Assembly (NCBI RefSeq): GCF_020740795.1
Contig: NC_067294.1
Coordinates: 3,472,001 to 3,536,000, forward strand
Source of the DNA: Apus apus
Taxonomy: Eukaryota > Chordata > Aves > Apodiformes > Apodidae
DNA: 64,000 nucleotides
Direction: 5' to 3'
A program made the position numbers and the translations under genes. The notes under the pieces are model-generated. The model did no database searches, had not been told where the DNA came from, and was given only the letters and a program-made list of their open reading frames with translations. Below, piece after piece: positions 22,701 to 37,680 of the stretch. Every line of letters begins with the position of its first letter. The stretch's first letter is position 1.

Positions 22701-23677
22701 AGCTCTGGTATTTGGATCATTTTTTCAAACGTGGGAGCTATGATGGCAGATGAACTGTAGACAGGAAAAAAAAAAATCTAAGAAATGTGGATTATAAGAT
22801 ATATTGGTGTTTTGGAAATAGTTCTGTGTCACATTCTCTCTGGTGTTGCTTAAAGGTGCATTTGTTTCTATATTTTATTTGATACTGCTGAGGATTTTGC
22901 TTCATTCATTCATAGTTTCTTTAAAATTGCTATATAGAGAGAGAATGATGGTATTAGTCCCTATAACTTCTGTTGTAGAGAAATACTGATGGTAAAACAA
23001 TACAACTCTGCAGCAGCCACTGTATTGTTCCTGGAAATATGGGCAGCCAGCCAAGCATAACTTGAGGAGTTTATTCAGAAGAAGAGTTATTTTGATCTTC
23101 CCTCAGGCTGCTTTTTGGGATGCAGATATACAAATCCTTTCACTTGGGACAAGTGGGGATAACTAGGACCAGTGGTGATAAACAGGACTGCTTTCCACCC
23201 TGTGTGCAGTTCCCCACCAGAAACAAAGGTGTGAACCTCTTTCTGACCTGTCGTTTTTAGCTCAGTCTATTCTAGCTTTTTATCTTCTGTGTCCAGCAGC
23301 ATTTCAAGCACAGCTGAAGTTGGACTCAGTGCACAGGCTGGGGAAATGGCTGAGAAAACCTGTCCTGTGGATGTGCAGCCAATTACAAATGACCAATTAC
23401 TGGAAAATATTCTTCTAATGAAACTGTCTGAATCCAGTCTGACTCATCTAAAAGCAGGCTAAGAAGATTAGTCACCTCTCAGTTTGAAAAAAACCTAGGT
23501 TAGCCCCATGTATAAATATCCTTTTCAAGTAGCCCCATTACTATATCCCTAAGGCATGTTCTGCTGAGCCCACCCTGGGTTGGTTCCCATGGTGGCACAA
23601 CCAAGGCATGATAATTCCAGCTACTACAGGACATCTGCTTGAGGTTTGCCCTTGATTTATGGTCACATGTTGCAAAC

Positions 23678-23702
23678 GTGTGTGTGTATATATATATTTA
23701 TA
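23678..23702. repeat. (TG)n(TA)n microsatellite
   Basis: A GTGTGTGTG run grading into TATATATATAT. Confidence 0.8.
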
Positions 23703-26700
23703 TGGAAGAAAAATTCATTAGCACTGATCAAAAATCCTGTTTATTATTTTAATATCAGCAGATCAATTTCTTACATTTGACAAAGCATTTGTTGCTCAGT
23801 TTCCTGCATGGTGTACTCTTCTAATGAAATAAGAAAACAACACTATTGATCTCCTTCAAAATCAACTGAAAGTTATTTTTCTATATGAAGATGGGGAAAT
23901 TTATATACAATATTTCTTCATTCCTACAATTACCTAAGACTAAGGTACTTAGCAGGAGTACAGACTAGCTTTGACCTATATGGAATCATTTATCTTCCTT
24001 TAATACCAATGAGGATCTCTATTATTTAAGAGCTTACAGGATTCACAATGTCAGCTCAGGTTCCTCCTGTTAGGTTCTTCATTTGCTTTTTATTCTGAAA
24101 AATGTGGCAACCCTTGGAAGATAGGGAATGTTTGGGTTTTTTTCTACATAGAAGTCTGACCTATGACTCAGCAGGAGATTTTCTTAATGCAAGTGTGTTA
24201 CAACTAGATTTCACAATTCCTACAGTTTTGAGTTTGCTTCTCATTCTACTTTTCTTCCACCCCCCTCTTAAATGGGAAGGGCTTTTTCTTCCTCCTTTTC
24301 TGCTTTTTACAGCCTAAGCAAAACGTGAGGCAATAGCACCAGGGACCAATGTTAGTGCCAGACTTCTCCCAGCAGGCAGGCAAAATGGGAGAGTCAAATT
24401 CTAACTGCACAACAGGAAAAATCCTCAGTGAAGATGCCCAAGGGTCCAAGGCAGCACTTGGGCCAGGTACTCAGCTGCCATCCCTGTGTGTGGAGTGGTG
24501 GGCACCAGGGAGGCATCTCCATGTCATGGTGTTGCTGGTTTGTTAGGGGTGGTGTAACACTGTGATTTATAGCCTGGGGAACCTGCTCAGAGTGGGGAGC
24601 ACGGGCTTAGGCTCTGCTTGCAGGTGACATCTTGATGTAATAGGTTAATTCCAGACATTGCAGGGCAATAAGCAGTGGTGATAATTTCCCCTCCCTCTCC
24701 TCTTGCTGTTCATGCTAATGTGGATGATTTCATCCTCCCACATGGAATATCCAGAGCTGCAGCCTCGGGTCCCCCCACACCTCTGGCTGGGAATGAGAAG
24801 CAGCCCTGGAGGAGCCTGCTGGAGGCACAAGGATGGAGATGAATCATGGCCTGCAGTTAAGTCAGGCTCCACAATATGTTTCTCATTTGCTGAAGTAAGG
24901 TTTTTAGGAGACAATAGTGCAGTGTGTGCTGCACGAGAGGCAGGAGAGCTGAAGGGTGGTGGGGAAGCCAGAGCAACAAGAAATTAATAGCCCAGGGTAG
25001 GTATGGACTCTGCTTCCTTTTCTAATTTCTAGTTTAAATCCAGTTACTTAGATGGCATCAGACATCCTAGTAAAGCCAGTGTTGCCACACACCTTTCCTC
25101 CTTTACTCTATTTAGAGCCTTCCAATGTTTAAAAGAAAAAGATTACCCCTGATATTTTAATTAATCTTTAAAAATAATGACTGGCAACTATGGAGTTTTT
25201 AATTAGCATATATGGGTATATCAGGCTCTTGCTGCTACAACTAAGGAATTAAAACCATTTACTCTGTGGAGGTTATTAGCCCTGTTTTCAGTCCTGGGCA
25301 CATGCTGAGGGATGATGCCATGGTCTGGACCTCCCCCAGGGCAGCTGCTCCAGGTGACAAGTGATCCCCATTTGCAGGCTGTCCCCAGACCATGGAGCAA
25401 TCACAGCCACCACAGGACTCCCCACACAGGGGGGCTCTGATAGAAACACTTCATGGAAATCCTCAAGTGCTCATAGAGTCATTTTCCTTGCACTGACTGT
25501 TATGATTAAGAGCAGTATGAAGTTACTGGAAAATGAATAACCACTGTGACAAGTGTGAAAACAAAACGGTTGCAGAGAGTTCTGCTCCCTGGTTTCACCC
25601 ATCTCATCTTTCACTTGGGTTTTCTGTCCTCCTATCCCACCCCACTCCCCAAAGTGGAGCCAGTGCCTGGAGGGGGTTGAGTTTGCTGGACCAGCTGTAT
25701 CACTTACTGGAAAAAATTGCATGGGTTTGTCCTTGTGGGGAGGAATAAGGTTCCGTTGGTGTTTTCCTCTGTTCTTGTCTGCACCTCAGGAGAAAATGGA
25801 GTTGTAGTCCAGCTCAGAGATTTGCTCTCCATCAGTGGGACAAGCTGTGGGAGGAAGAGGATGAGGAGGCAGCCTGAGGTGTACAGGAGAACTAACTGAA
25901 TGGTAGGTCTGGGTGGGTCCAGGCTTGGGGATGCTCAGGGCTCAAGGGGAAGGAGAAGTGATGTTATTAGCACAGAGGGATCCCAATAGTGCAGATTTGT
26001 GGGGTTTGGTAGAGAATTTATTTATCTCTATTTGCTCTAAGGAGCAATTTCTCTGAGAGGTATCCCTCCCCAGGGCATTGGGAAGGATGGGGCTGTGGGA
26101 TGGAGAAATAAACTCACCTCCCAGGTGGGGACAGAAGGAAGAAATGGGTTTCTTCACATTTTCTTGAGGAAAACATGAAACACCCTACCTTTGAGTGCCC
26201 AGTGAATGTCTGTTAATGTGTGCTGGGAAGGAGAGACAGGTCTTGTTTTGGAGAGGGCTACTGGTCCTTCCCTGGGGTCAGGGATGTGATTGTAGTGAAG
26301 AAAAAGAGAAAGCAAATCATCCTGGGAACTATGCGAGAGGGAATGAGCTGAATCAGCATGTGTGGTCTTATTGTTCAACAGAGTTGTGTCTTGTAGTGGT
26401 TTTATCTGGGAAGGCCTGGTTCTCAAGCCATGCTCCCCTGGGCTGGCTGTGGTGGGCTCACATGCAGGACCCGAATCTGGGAAGGATTTAGCCTCCAGCT
26501 GCTTTTCAAATGGGTGTGATATGAGGGATCCTCTGCAAAATGGGTGGGTTTGACATACAATGAGGTCCCAAAGTCTTGGAGGAGATACCTGTATGTTCTT
26601 TTACAGCACACTTCAGTGGTGGCTTGCAGCCAGTCCTCCTTGACTGGGATTTTGAGCTGGGTTGCTCTGTTTTCTGCTTCACCCATTTATGGTACATTGC

Positions 26701-29700
26701 TGTGGAAGCCATGTTGATGCTGAAGTTGGTTTCACACCCTGGAGAACTTCTCGACTCCCAGCAGCTCTGCAGCATCAAGAGGTGAGGTGAGCAAGGTCTG
26801 ACTTCCTGATTTATCCAGCAAGTCTTTGGTACTTGTTCTGAGGCTGGTCTCAGGAACAGTTTCCAGAGGTATTTGGTTGTCCAGATAAGGCATCTTGTAC
26901 CCAGTCACTGAAGATCCAGCTGGGTAGGGATGGGAGGCTCCAAACCTGTGGGCTGGATCTTGCACAGGTCAGCATTGAGCCCAAAAATGAGGAATAAATG
27001 TCCAAGACTTGAACATTTAATATTATCAACCTGGGAGATATTTGCCCAGATGACTTACATTAATCTTCATGGAAACTGTGTGTGGAAACCACGAGCGTAA
27101 ATCAAGAAGATTATGTCAGAAGAGCAGACTTTACATTCATGAATCCAAACGACAGACTCTGAGTGGGTTTTCCTGCTCATTGCAAAGAGCCCATCACTAT
27201 TTTGAGCTTCTTAAAGCTGACACAATTCCCAGTCTTTATGGGGATCAAGTTTTGAAAAGATTTTTGTAATTCAAAGGATAAAGGAAGAAATCTCCCCAAG
27301 TAGGGTCATGTTAATAAGCAGTTAAGTAAAAAGAGAAGTTCTCAGACACTTCAAGTTTTGGCATCTCACTGAAGCCTCTGTGCCAAGGTGGGTCAAGCTG
27401 CTGAATATCATTTCCTTGTGGTGCTGTGGTTGGGAGTGTGGCAAAGGATGTTGTATCAGTCCATCCTGCCTGCCCATCCCAGTGAGGAGACCAGCACTTT
27501 CCATGGAAGAAACAGCCTTTCCTGGCCAGCTGCACTTCTTTACATCTATCCATTACCTGAGATGAAAGGAGGGGAAAATACAAGCATCAGGAATCTCCAC
27601 AATGGATGGTATTGATTTTTTCTGAGGATCCTTTTAGCCTGGAAAGTACCTCCTGAGCTTGTGAGGAGCTGGGGGTGTAAGACAAATCCAACATAGCAAT
27701 CACAAACTGATGGAAGTGCACTCAAAGAAGGGTGTGAAATTTCATGTTGCAACAGGTTGAGAAAACCAAGGCACATCTTTGTGCAAGGAGAAAGGCAAGG
27801 GCATCTACTCATGTTCACACCTGGCTCCTTGGGACCAGCAATGCCAACACAGAAAAAGCACTGTCTAATGCCACCAAGCTTTTGGAGATCCTCATGGCCT
27901 GGGTTTTGTCAAACCCCACTGGCTGCATCCAGGTCTGGCACTTGTTTCTTGTCTGCACATCCTAAACTGCCTCCATGATGGGGCCTTGTGCCTGGTTTTC
28001 CAGCGGCGGTACTGGGGGAGCTGGGAGCAGCTTCCAGTGACAGTCAGGATGGGGAGTTCCTTGTGAACCATCAGAAAGGAGCAGCCCTGCTCCTGGGGAA
28101 GGAAAAAGAAACCTCCCCTGCAAAAACAGCTTTCAGATCTTTCTGAGGGAAGAAAAAGCTTTTCTGCCAGGAAACAGTAGCCATCAGTAATGAACAGGGA
28201 GCAACTTGTCATTAGGCTCTTGTCATTGACTGACATGTTTGTGGCTCTGGACATCTGGAAGGGATTAGGCAGAGAGGGCTGGTTCCTGTGACAACACTAA
28301 TCTCCCTGGCTGGTGGATTCAAAGGGAATGAGGTAGAAGGAGAATAGAAAACTGAAGATTCAAGGGCTGATTCTTGCCACATGTGAAATAAATAAAGGAG
28401 TTGCTCAGGCAAGAGGGTAAACAACCCAGCTCTGCAGCATCAACTGCTTTCTTTTGCTTTTCCTTCTCCTTTTGTTTATTCAAAGTGACCAGAATGTGCT
28501 GAAAGTAAATGTGTTCAGCCCCCCAGGGTTCCTGCAGGCTAGTGGGGGGTTCAGGGGCTCTCTGGCCTGGCCACCTTCCCCTCTTGGACCAAGCATTTGG
28601 GGCTCAGGAAAGCTCATCCTGGGGAGGTGGTGAGCAGATTTAGAACTACACCCCAAATCACCACCTGCTACAAGCTGTCTTTTAGATTTTAGGAGGACAT
28701 AGAGGCCCAGGCTGTGACCCTGCCTTTGGCCCAGCAACCTGGTGCATCTGCTCAATAGCATTGCTGACCTGAGACCAACATGGGAGTCCTCCCACTGCTG
28801 CACATTTTGGGTAGAAAGAGGGAAAACCAGAGGCTTTAATTGCTGGTTTCATTTTGGTATGAGACAAAAAAACAATACTTGTGGAAAAATCTCTGCAAAG
28901 AGAAAGAATTTCCAAAGCCAAATCTGGTGGTTGGGGCTCACTGTGGCTCTGGGAGACCCGAGCTCTTCTGGGGAAGAGCTTGGCAGTAGGTAAATGGACT
29001 GCTCAAGGTTAGAAATTACTCAGTCTTACCTAAAACTGCAGAACCAAAGGTTCAGAGTAAGAACCATGACCTGACTTTCCAACCTCCTTGATTACTTGGC
29101 TGTTAGGTTCTCTGGGAGTGACCCAAATTTCATCTTGTCAGAGGTTTGGAAAATCTTCCCACTGAAAACACAAAACACAACACATTGGTTCTGCTTTTTT
29201 CCTTGGTCCAGTCCTGCTTGAGATGATCTCATCCCTAGCCATGGTCTGTTATACATTGTATACTTATGTGCAACATATTTTAAGTTATTTTGCAATATAT
29301 CACACTATGTGGAATATTATCACGTCCATGGCACACCTCTCTTTATAGAAGGAGAAAACTGAAGGAATAAATCTGGTCTGGGTGTTTAATATGCAGTCCT
29401 AAAATATGCCATTGGATGTCTCATGTTTTTGAGATGGTCTATTTTTTTTTTAGTACCAACTAGGCTAAAATAATAAGGATCTGTCCAGGAGCCAAGAGTT
29501 AGTCTGTTAGCTCAGACCTCAGGAGGGTTCAGACAATTCCTAATTTGGACAATTCCTGTTCTAAGCAGTCCCTGGAGAAAAAGGGCTGAGGAGTTCTCTG
29601 GTCCTTCAGTTTAAAGTGTAAATCACCAAAGGCCAGTGAAAGGATAACGAGCAAACCAAAGATACCTCAGCCACCTAAAAACAATCCCCAGCAGTAGTCA

Positions 29701-32700
29701 GCTCAGAGGATCTTCTGATGACCTGTAACAAAATATATTACCCTATTTTCACTTTTGAGAACAGCTTTTGCTTAAAGGAGCTCTCAGGGAGTTTGACAAT
29801 TGGATTTTTGAGAAATTCTGAAGACTCAGAGCAACAGGTTCCTGTTGTTGATGCTGGAAATGTGGTATTGCACCCTGGCAGCCCTATTGTGCTCTGGAAA
29901 AGTCAGTGTGTGCACATCAGGTTCCTAAATCCCTGTGGTTGGTCTGGGTAAGCAGAAAGGTGCTCTGTCTCCTATCTACCTGATCTGGCCTCTAGAAGAA
30001 AAAGTGCAGTTTGGGATTAAACAACCATGACCTCATCCTGGGAGTTTCACATTGCTGTGAGGATTAGGACCATGAGACTGGAACGTCTGTCTGATAAATA
30101 TTTGTTCCTGCTCATGGATGAAACATCCCTCCTGCAGCAGCTGGAACGAGGCAGCATTGCCTTCCTGCTTTCCCAGCTCTGGAGGAGCTTTGCAGACACA
30201 CTGGACTCCTGGAGTAAATGAGCCCATCCTTCTGCTATGGTAAAAGAAGAAAGCCAATGTGTCCTCTTGCCAGATTTGGAGTTGGAGAGTGATGAGAGCA
30301 GACGGTGCCAAACCCTTTTGAAAAGCAGACTGAGAAGAATTAAAAACTAATAATGAAGAAATTAGTCTGTCTTATTGTGCTACAACTGCCAGACTAATCC
30401 TGCTGGAATTATTCCAGGCCAGAGCATCACTGATTCACTTTCTCAGTAGCTGGCCACTCTGCTTTTTAAAAGTAGCAGCTCTTTATTTGTAGTGAGTTTT
30501 TGCTTCCTTTCAATTCCAGCTCTCCAGGCACTTGGAGCTAACATGTTAACATAAAGCCCTATTGTCTCACACTAAAGAAATCACTTCTTTGATTCTTCCC
30601 AAAACAACCCAAAGCTGAAATCAAGGGGTCAGTTTTTCTCAACAAGAGAAACGATTTGGCCCAAGGTGTCTTGCTTTACAGCAAGTGCTGTCCCCTGTAA
30701 AAACCCACGTCCCCAGTTTCTCCTTGCTTTGGATATGCTGGGGTCCTGGTGCATGTTCAGCCATCCTCTAGGAGACCTATTCCCACACCTGCATCTCTTG
30801 TAAAAAGCAAGAAACCAGCATGGATGTGAAGCCCAGAAAGGTGTGTAAGCTTTGCTGCAGGCAGCAGCACATGCCTGCTTCAAACGCTTGCTGGAAATCT
30901 GCAGAAAATGCTGCTCTTTCTGTTTTATGGAAAATAAACTACGTGGGCCTGGCTAGCTGCAGAAGAGTTTATCCAGGAACATGTGTCTGTTCCTTGAACT
31001 TTCGTAATGAAGGCAATTCTTTTCCATTCAACCCTCCTAACACATATTGCAACATTGGTTCTCAGCAGCGGTGAAGGAAATGGCTCCAAACTGTTCCAGC
31101 TCTGCCTGGCCCTTTATCAAGGAGTTTTTACAAGTGCTGCAGATTATATTACTAAATCATTCCCTCTCAGAAATGATTACCAGCCTTGTCATGTTATCTA
31201 CTCAGCTGTAACTACAAAACCACTGCAACTAAGTTAAGCCATATGTCCCTTATAATTCCTCACAGCAATGGTGAACTTGCAACACCTCATGGAGAGGTAG
31301 GTGTCCATGGGGGGTTGTGCTTGTACATCCATGTGTATGCAGATAGAAGTGCTCCAGGGTCATGGGCTGGTGTGAAGCTCTGCTTGGCACACAGCCCCCC
31401 CTCCAGAGCAGGCAGTGGTGAATGTGGCGTGTCACCATCTGAGTTTTCTAACCATGAGGAATCAAAAGAAAAAGGTAAAAACCAGGCACGAGGGAGCTGA
31501 GGAAGTATGTAACCACCTTCAGTGGTCAGTGTCTCAAAGCTGAAGGGAAGCCAATGAAGCCTGTGAAGGTCTTTCACCTGTTGCCTCCAGTAAATGGTCT
31601 TGCTGAGAGGGAACTGCTTCAGTCCATGAATCCAGCAGGAAACCGAACCTGCAAAGTGGGTCTCACTGTGATGGAAGCAAAAGAAACTGCCTATGACCCC
31701 CGTGCTGGGCTGATAGAGGCAGAATTGCTGGTACCTGGGAGAAGGAGGAGCATCCTCTTTAAAGCAAGTGTGGGAAACAGTTCTTCTTCTTTCCCTTAAT
31801 GTCGAAGCTTGTCCAGCAGAAATTGGTCTGGGAGTGTGTAAGTGGACCTAACCTGCACTGACAACTCAGGTCATCTAGTCCATCTCCACATCCCAGGGCT
31901 GGCTCAGTGCAAGCTCTCCCCTCCTGACAGATGTCTGATACTGAAAGCAAGAGGGGAGGTTGATCAGCTTCCCACCCAGCTGCACAGACCCTTTCCCATG
32001 TCAGCTCAGGGATCACAAGACCATATAGTGGGTTGAATCTCTTCACAGAGCTGAGAGAAAAGTGATGGAGTCAGAAGGAGGGTGGTAGCTGGATCCAAGT
32101 ACTTGGTCCAGTGCAAGGTGAGAGAGGGCTGTGTCTCCTTGGTGGTGGCCTGGCACGAGAGATGTCTGGGAGCATTATGAAATGTTTCTCTAGTGTCATT
32201 GATGTTTGTTGTCTTCTCATTAAATGGGAGACTTTCCTTTATTGGGACTTAGTTTTCCTAAAGTTTATTACTGCTCCTTTTGTCTTCTATCCTGCACTTT
32301 GTTAAGAACCTACTTAACCTTGGTGCTTGAGGAGGCCATTGTCTAAAGAATGGAGTAACCAGGAAAAAACACCCAGGACTGTGTAACTGCAGAACTGGGA
32401 TGTCAGTGATGTGCAAATGCCACATGAAAGAGCTACCAATCTTCTTCTTCTTGAGTGTTGACAACTACTCTGCTGCTGTCCAAACAGTTTCTTGACTTCC
32501 CAGCACTCTGTGATTCTAAATACTTTTTCTAAACACTTTTAATATGTTCCTGACTGCCAGACCCCACAGGGTTTGTATAAACCTTCAGATTTATTTCAGA
32601 AATACGGATAGTGTGTTGGAAAATGTACAGTAGGGAACACACTTGCCCTTTCATGCTCTGACTTTTCTTTTTCTTTGCTTTGTTAACGCCGTGTGAAATA

Positions 32701-34507
32701 CATTGAGAGATGCTTGTGCAGAGGCCTCCTGATCAGTGGGCAATGACCCCCTTGTCACGGTGGGTTTAACATATTGTTATGACAGAGAGACGGAGAAGAT
32801 GTCTCCTCCTCGCTGAAGAAATCACTGTGCTGAGCTACAGAGGAATGTTTTGAGGTTGCTCTTGAAGTCAGTTTTGTCATGCTTTCAGTGAGCTGAATTC
32901 CATCCAAAGTCTATGTAGGCCAACAGAAGCAGCCTTCTGGCTACACATCTCCAGTTACAATCTGGTCTATTGTCATAATGCAGTCTGTGTATCTTTTTGG
33001 CAGGCAATGGTTTCTTCTGTCTGTTCTATTTAACTGAAGTTAATAAACATTTTTTTAAATGATTTTTTAATACTTTTTTTTTAGGAAGTTCCAATATACC
33101 CTAAAAACCAAAATTAATTCAGATTTCAAAGCTTAGCATCCCAAAGTAACTGTCTGTTGTAATTTGGCTCAGGATGCTCAAACGTTTGCTCCCTTCCTGC
33201 ATTACAAAGTGGCTCTGAGCCAACCTCAGCAGATTACTGCACTGACATTGGATGTCTATCAGGCCTTTAAATCAGTTGAAGCAGGCCAGAAAAAACTTGC
33301 TTTTATCCATTTTAAGGTCTGTAGACTCTGCTCATCAAGTGGTTTGCTCTCCAGTGATGGCACAGACTTTTCCATGGCTTATGCAGCTATGCATGGAAAT
33401 GAATACTCCCCAGAAAGATATGTCAGACTAAGAGTTCTTAGGGTTTTTCTACTGTATTGCTGGCTTGATGAAAACAAGAAGATAAACTGCAGGATAAGGA
33501 AGAAAATGAGAGCATGTGAGAGCTAGAAATGCCTCGTGGGAGCTGTTTTCTCTCTTTCTTTCTTCATATATGGATGATATGACTAAGTGACATTGAATTA
33601 TTCCCCGAATTGCTACTTCTGGTGACTTCCTGCTCTATAATTTTACTGTATCGTGTATCTGCAATATGGGGCAGGGAGAAGGAGGGAAAAAATAGAAAAC
33701 AGATGAGGGGCTATCAGCTTGGCCCCACAGCACTACTCATGAGCTTCAGGGGGTTTATTTTGTGTGTATGCCTGTTGGCGTACAAGAGAGAAAGGGCAGC
33801 GGAGAGAAGTTCTTAAAAAGATTTATCTCCAAGTATCTAATGTGGGAAGATAATTACAAGCTTACATGATGAGGTAAGAGAAGTGTTTTGTTTATACCAG
33901 AGAAGATAAAGCACACATTTCTTCCATCACAATGATATATGAAGAGGAAGGAGAATATTGTGTGTAATTGCCTTTTTGGCTTGAGCTGCCCAAGGCCCCT
34001 AAGGACAAGGGGGTGACTTTCAGAGCTCGGGAGCTGACTCAGGGCAGCTACCCTGCCTCCATGCTTGTGGGGAGGCAGTTTAACATTTCTCAGACTAGAT
34101 TTGTTTGGCCAGACCCAACAAGATGTTCAGCTCCTTCACCCTTAATCAGAAAGGAGAGAGAAAATAAACAGTAACTGGACCTGATTTCCTTCAAGGAGCT
34201 TTTTGGGGGCTGTGCCAGAATTGGGCTCGTGCTGCCTTCGCTCTGGAGCATCATGGCTCCTCCCAGGCAAACACATGGTCTGTGACCTGCTGGGGACCCG
34301 AATTGTCTGTAGCTCATGAGGAAGGACTTGGGGGGATGCTGTGAACTGAGGCACTGGAGGAGTTTCATGCCTCACACAGGGAGGTGTTGGCTGTGCCAGG
34401 GCAGCAGTGAGCAGAAGGCTTCCACTTCCTCAGGCTCTAATGAAGCTCTGGTCCCTTACATACCCAAAGCATATTTCCTTTTTTTCTTCTTTCTGTTCTC
34501 CCCCTAC

Positions 34508-34557
34508 TTTTATTATTATTATTATTTTACTTTATTTTTTATATTTTATTTTATTTT
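34508..34557. repeat. (TTA)n and TTTTA low-complexity tract
   Basis: About six TTA units followed by irregular TTTTA/TATTT repeats. Confidence 0.8.
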
Positions 34558-35860
34558 CTGAATTTCCGCTGTATGTCACATCTCTAATGAGCCCAACAGG
34601 CAGTTCTGAGGTTCCAAAGAGCTTGTACTGCCTGCCCCACTATTCCAACTGCTGACCTCGATGCTACTGTACATGATAATAACACTTTACATATACTGAG
34701 GGCCTTTTGGACACAGTTTTGAGCAGAGCTGGAGCATAAATCTCATTAATTCCCCGCCGTGTGCGGTGGAGGCAAGTGGGATTAGTTCTCTTCCTTTTTC
34801 TGCAGGCTCTGGACACATCAAATGGAGCTGTCTACAAAGGGAAATGAAGAGGATTATGTGATCTTTATTGGCATCCTTTTACAAGAGTGATGTGAGAAGG
34901 CAGAGCGTGGTGTGAAGGAACATCTGCCACATCGTTAACACATGGGACATGGAAAGATGACCCAAGAGGCAAGTGTGGGAGCATTTTGGGGGAAGGAGTT
35001 GTTCCAAAAAGACCTAAAAAGACACAGAAGGGAAATAATTTCCCTCGATGTTAGTACTGAGAGTGAAAACAGATAAAGTGGGAGTGTGGGATGAGATGGG
35101 GTATGTTTTATACCAAGATATTAACAGGCTCATGGTTATGGTAGTTTCCCATCCATTAACCCATTTCTCCTCCATACTCCCTACCCAAGCCAGGCACAAA
35201 CCACTGGTTGTTAGCATTGCTGTCTCCAGGGAATATTTCTCTGTGGTATTCTGATTCCATTTATCTGAATCACTCGTTGTGTGTGTTTCAGCTCCTTTTG
35301 TGCCAGAGCCACTTGGGTTCTGCCACGTCCCATGCAGGGCTGTGCCTCTGGCCACAGCAGTGAGCTTTCTGCTGGGCACTTCCCAAAGAGTAAAAGGAAT
35401 GAAGGATCACCTGTTTAATTCTTCTGGATAAATGCTGCTGAGTTTAAAATGAGCACAGCAAGGATGCTCCAGAGCTGTATTCAGTGTTTTTGCTCAGAGT
35501 CTGTGAAAATGAGAGCAGAAGCTAGTCTGGGGAAAATTATCAGATGTGAAAACACCATTAAATAGAGCACAAAATGAAAAGGAGATTCAGCCTGTCACAG
35601 GAATGTGGGTTTTACCAAATGTCACTGCTTTTTATTATGAGAACTCTTGCTTACATTATTATGAAGATAGTGGAAATTTAATATGGCAGGCAAATACAAA
35701 AATCTTTCAATTCTACGCTGTTGATTGTTTCTCCTGAAATTACTAGAGAGATGGAAAGGTGGTTTTTTTCTAGAAATCTCTCTCTCTGGCCTTTCTGAGC
35801 AGCTCCCAGAACAAAGTAAAAAATATTTATGATTCTTCATGATTCAGTAATTTCAGCCTT

Positions 35861-35993
35861 CAGATTTGTTTATACAGGAAAAGCTTTTTAAATAATAGAT
35901 GTTTATTGTTACTGAAGATTTCTTCGTTTTGGCTTGGGGCACGTCTTGCCATTGCTCCCTTTTGGAGGAGCAGCTGTTATTTCTGCTCATTGC
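35861..35993 (+). repeat. Diverged local repeat, copy A
   Basis: Aligns by eye with 37681-37829. Shared landmarks in order are CAGATTTGTTTA, GGAAAAG, TGTTTATTGTTACTGAAGA, TTCTTCG, TTTGGCTT, GAGCAGCTGTT and a final CATTGC. I estimate about 70% identity over the first 80 bases. It is not a repeat family I recognise. Confidence 0.5.
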
Positions 35994-37680
35994 TTACTCT
36001 GAAATGTGTATAGAAGGGTCTATTTGTGTAAGTGCAATTTTCTACGTGATTGATTTTAAAGTATTTGTGTGAGTGTGCAGAGAGTCCACTGCCCATGGAT
36101 TTTATTTCAAGCTAAACATCCGTTGGAAAGCAGAGGTTAAAACAAGTGCAAGCCAAAGCAATGCCATTCAGAAGTGGGTTGGTCACAGTCTGATGGCCTG
36201 GTGTATGTGAATATTTCTTTACAACAGTTGAACAGCTCTCAGATGGGTTCACAGAAGCTAATTGAAGGCTTAGTCAGTACAGAGAGTCCTGCTGGAGAGG
36301 AATAATGAATAAGGATGTACTGGAGGAGAACGAGGAGGCAGCAGGAGCAGGAGGGAGGGATGGGGAGGAAGGAAACCAGCAGCGGTAGATAAAAGAGTGA
36401 ATTTGCCCACGGGGTTTGTGGGGTGTGCTTTTCCATGTGAGCTCTTTGCTGCCCAAATGACAAACACACCCGCTCTGCCGACCTGCCTGCACACGCAGTG
36501 TTTTCCTGTCCTGCCTTTGCCTTGCTCTGTGCATCTCAGCACAATCAATCCAGACTTATTGGGGCAGGAAAAGAAGTGTGTCACCTGGGGGACCCAGGAT
36601 GCTGCCAGCACTGGGCACAGGAAGGCAATGGGGCTGCCCCATCCCTCCCTGCTCCCAGCCCTGACCCCTCAAAGCCACCTGTCCCTCCTCATCCACTGTT
36701 TGTTTAAATCTCCAGGAAAACACTTCACTGGGAAAAATCTTTGCCAAGTTCGTTTTCAGCATCTTGGGTTCAACAAACTTCTGACTAGGGTGCAGGCTTT
36801 GGTGTCTTGAGGACATCAACCCTCGTTTTGAAAGAACATGGTGATCCTATGAGCTCATCCTAGGACAGGCAGCCCTGTGCTCCTGGGGAAAGATGCTCTT
36901 CTGAGGATCTGGAGCTGCTGCTCTTTGGAGGTGTCCAGGAGAGAAGCTCACAGGACTGACTATAAAGCAGCTGTGTGAATGAGAGGGACCTTGTCATTCC
37001 CAAAATGGTGTTATAGCAAGGGGGAGACAAGGCAGGAGCCTACAATCAAGTGCTTGGTCCTGCCCCATGTGGGAGCTTCACTGTTGCTCTTAACAGAGAA
37101 ACTGCAACCAGCTGCTCTTTTCAGAGGACTCAGCAGTTGGCAATGCCTTTGTTGTAATCTCCCTCTGCTTTTTGTTTCACTTTTTGAGAGCTTTAAGCCT
37201 TTCCCTGGCAATAGATTACTGTAGCTGGTAGAGGAGGAGTGAATTTTGAGGCTCGTTCCCTTCTGGGGCTGCAGGGTCCAACTCTGACCTGGAAAACGCA
37301 CATCCATCAGATCAGGCTTCACAGCCCTACATCTTTACCCAGAGCTGAAGAACCAAGTCACCCCTTTCTGGGGAAGGTGTAGATCACTCCTCTCTTCTAC
37401 ACAGAGTGGTGGAGGCACTCATAAAATACCTGAATTTTACAGAGGTGTGCTTGGGAAAGACTCGGGGTCTGCAGTACACAAGAAGGTTCCTTCTTCCCAG
37501 GAAGACCTGAAACCTCTATTTCTTATCTTTTAGGCTGGAGTCATGAGCCTTTGCAGGTAAGACTTCATGCTTTACGTGCTTTGAGGCAGCAATGAGAGAC
37601 ACTCCCCAAGGAGAGGAAACGCCACCGAGGAATCGTTTTGTGTATTTTATCTGAGAAGCATTAATGCTGTTTACAGTAAT

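Noticed and set aside
33164-33526. 120-codon plus-strand open frame in the LECT2-TGFBI interval
   Set aside because: No recognisable domain, no splice context, and amino-acid composition like translated noncoding DNA.
36270-36611. Overlapping 80-137-codon frames on both strands near 36.3-36.8 kb
   Set aside because: Mutually overlapping frames in proline/serine-rich translations without motifs; typical of chance.
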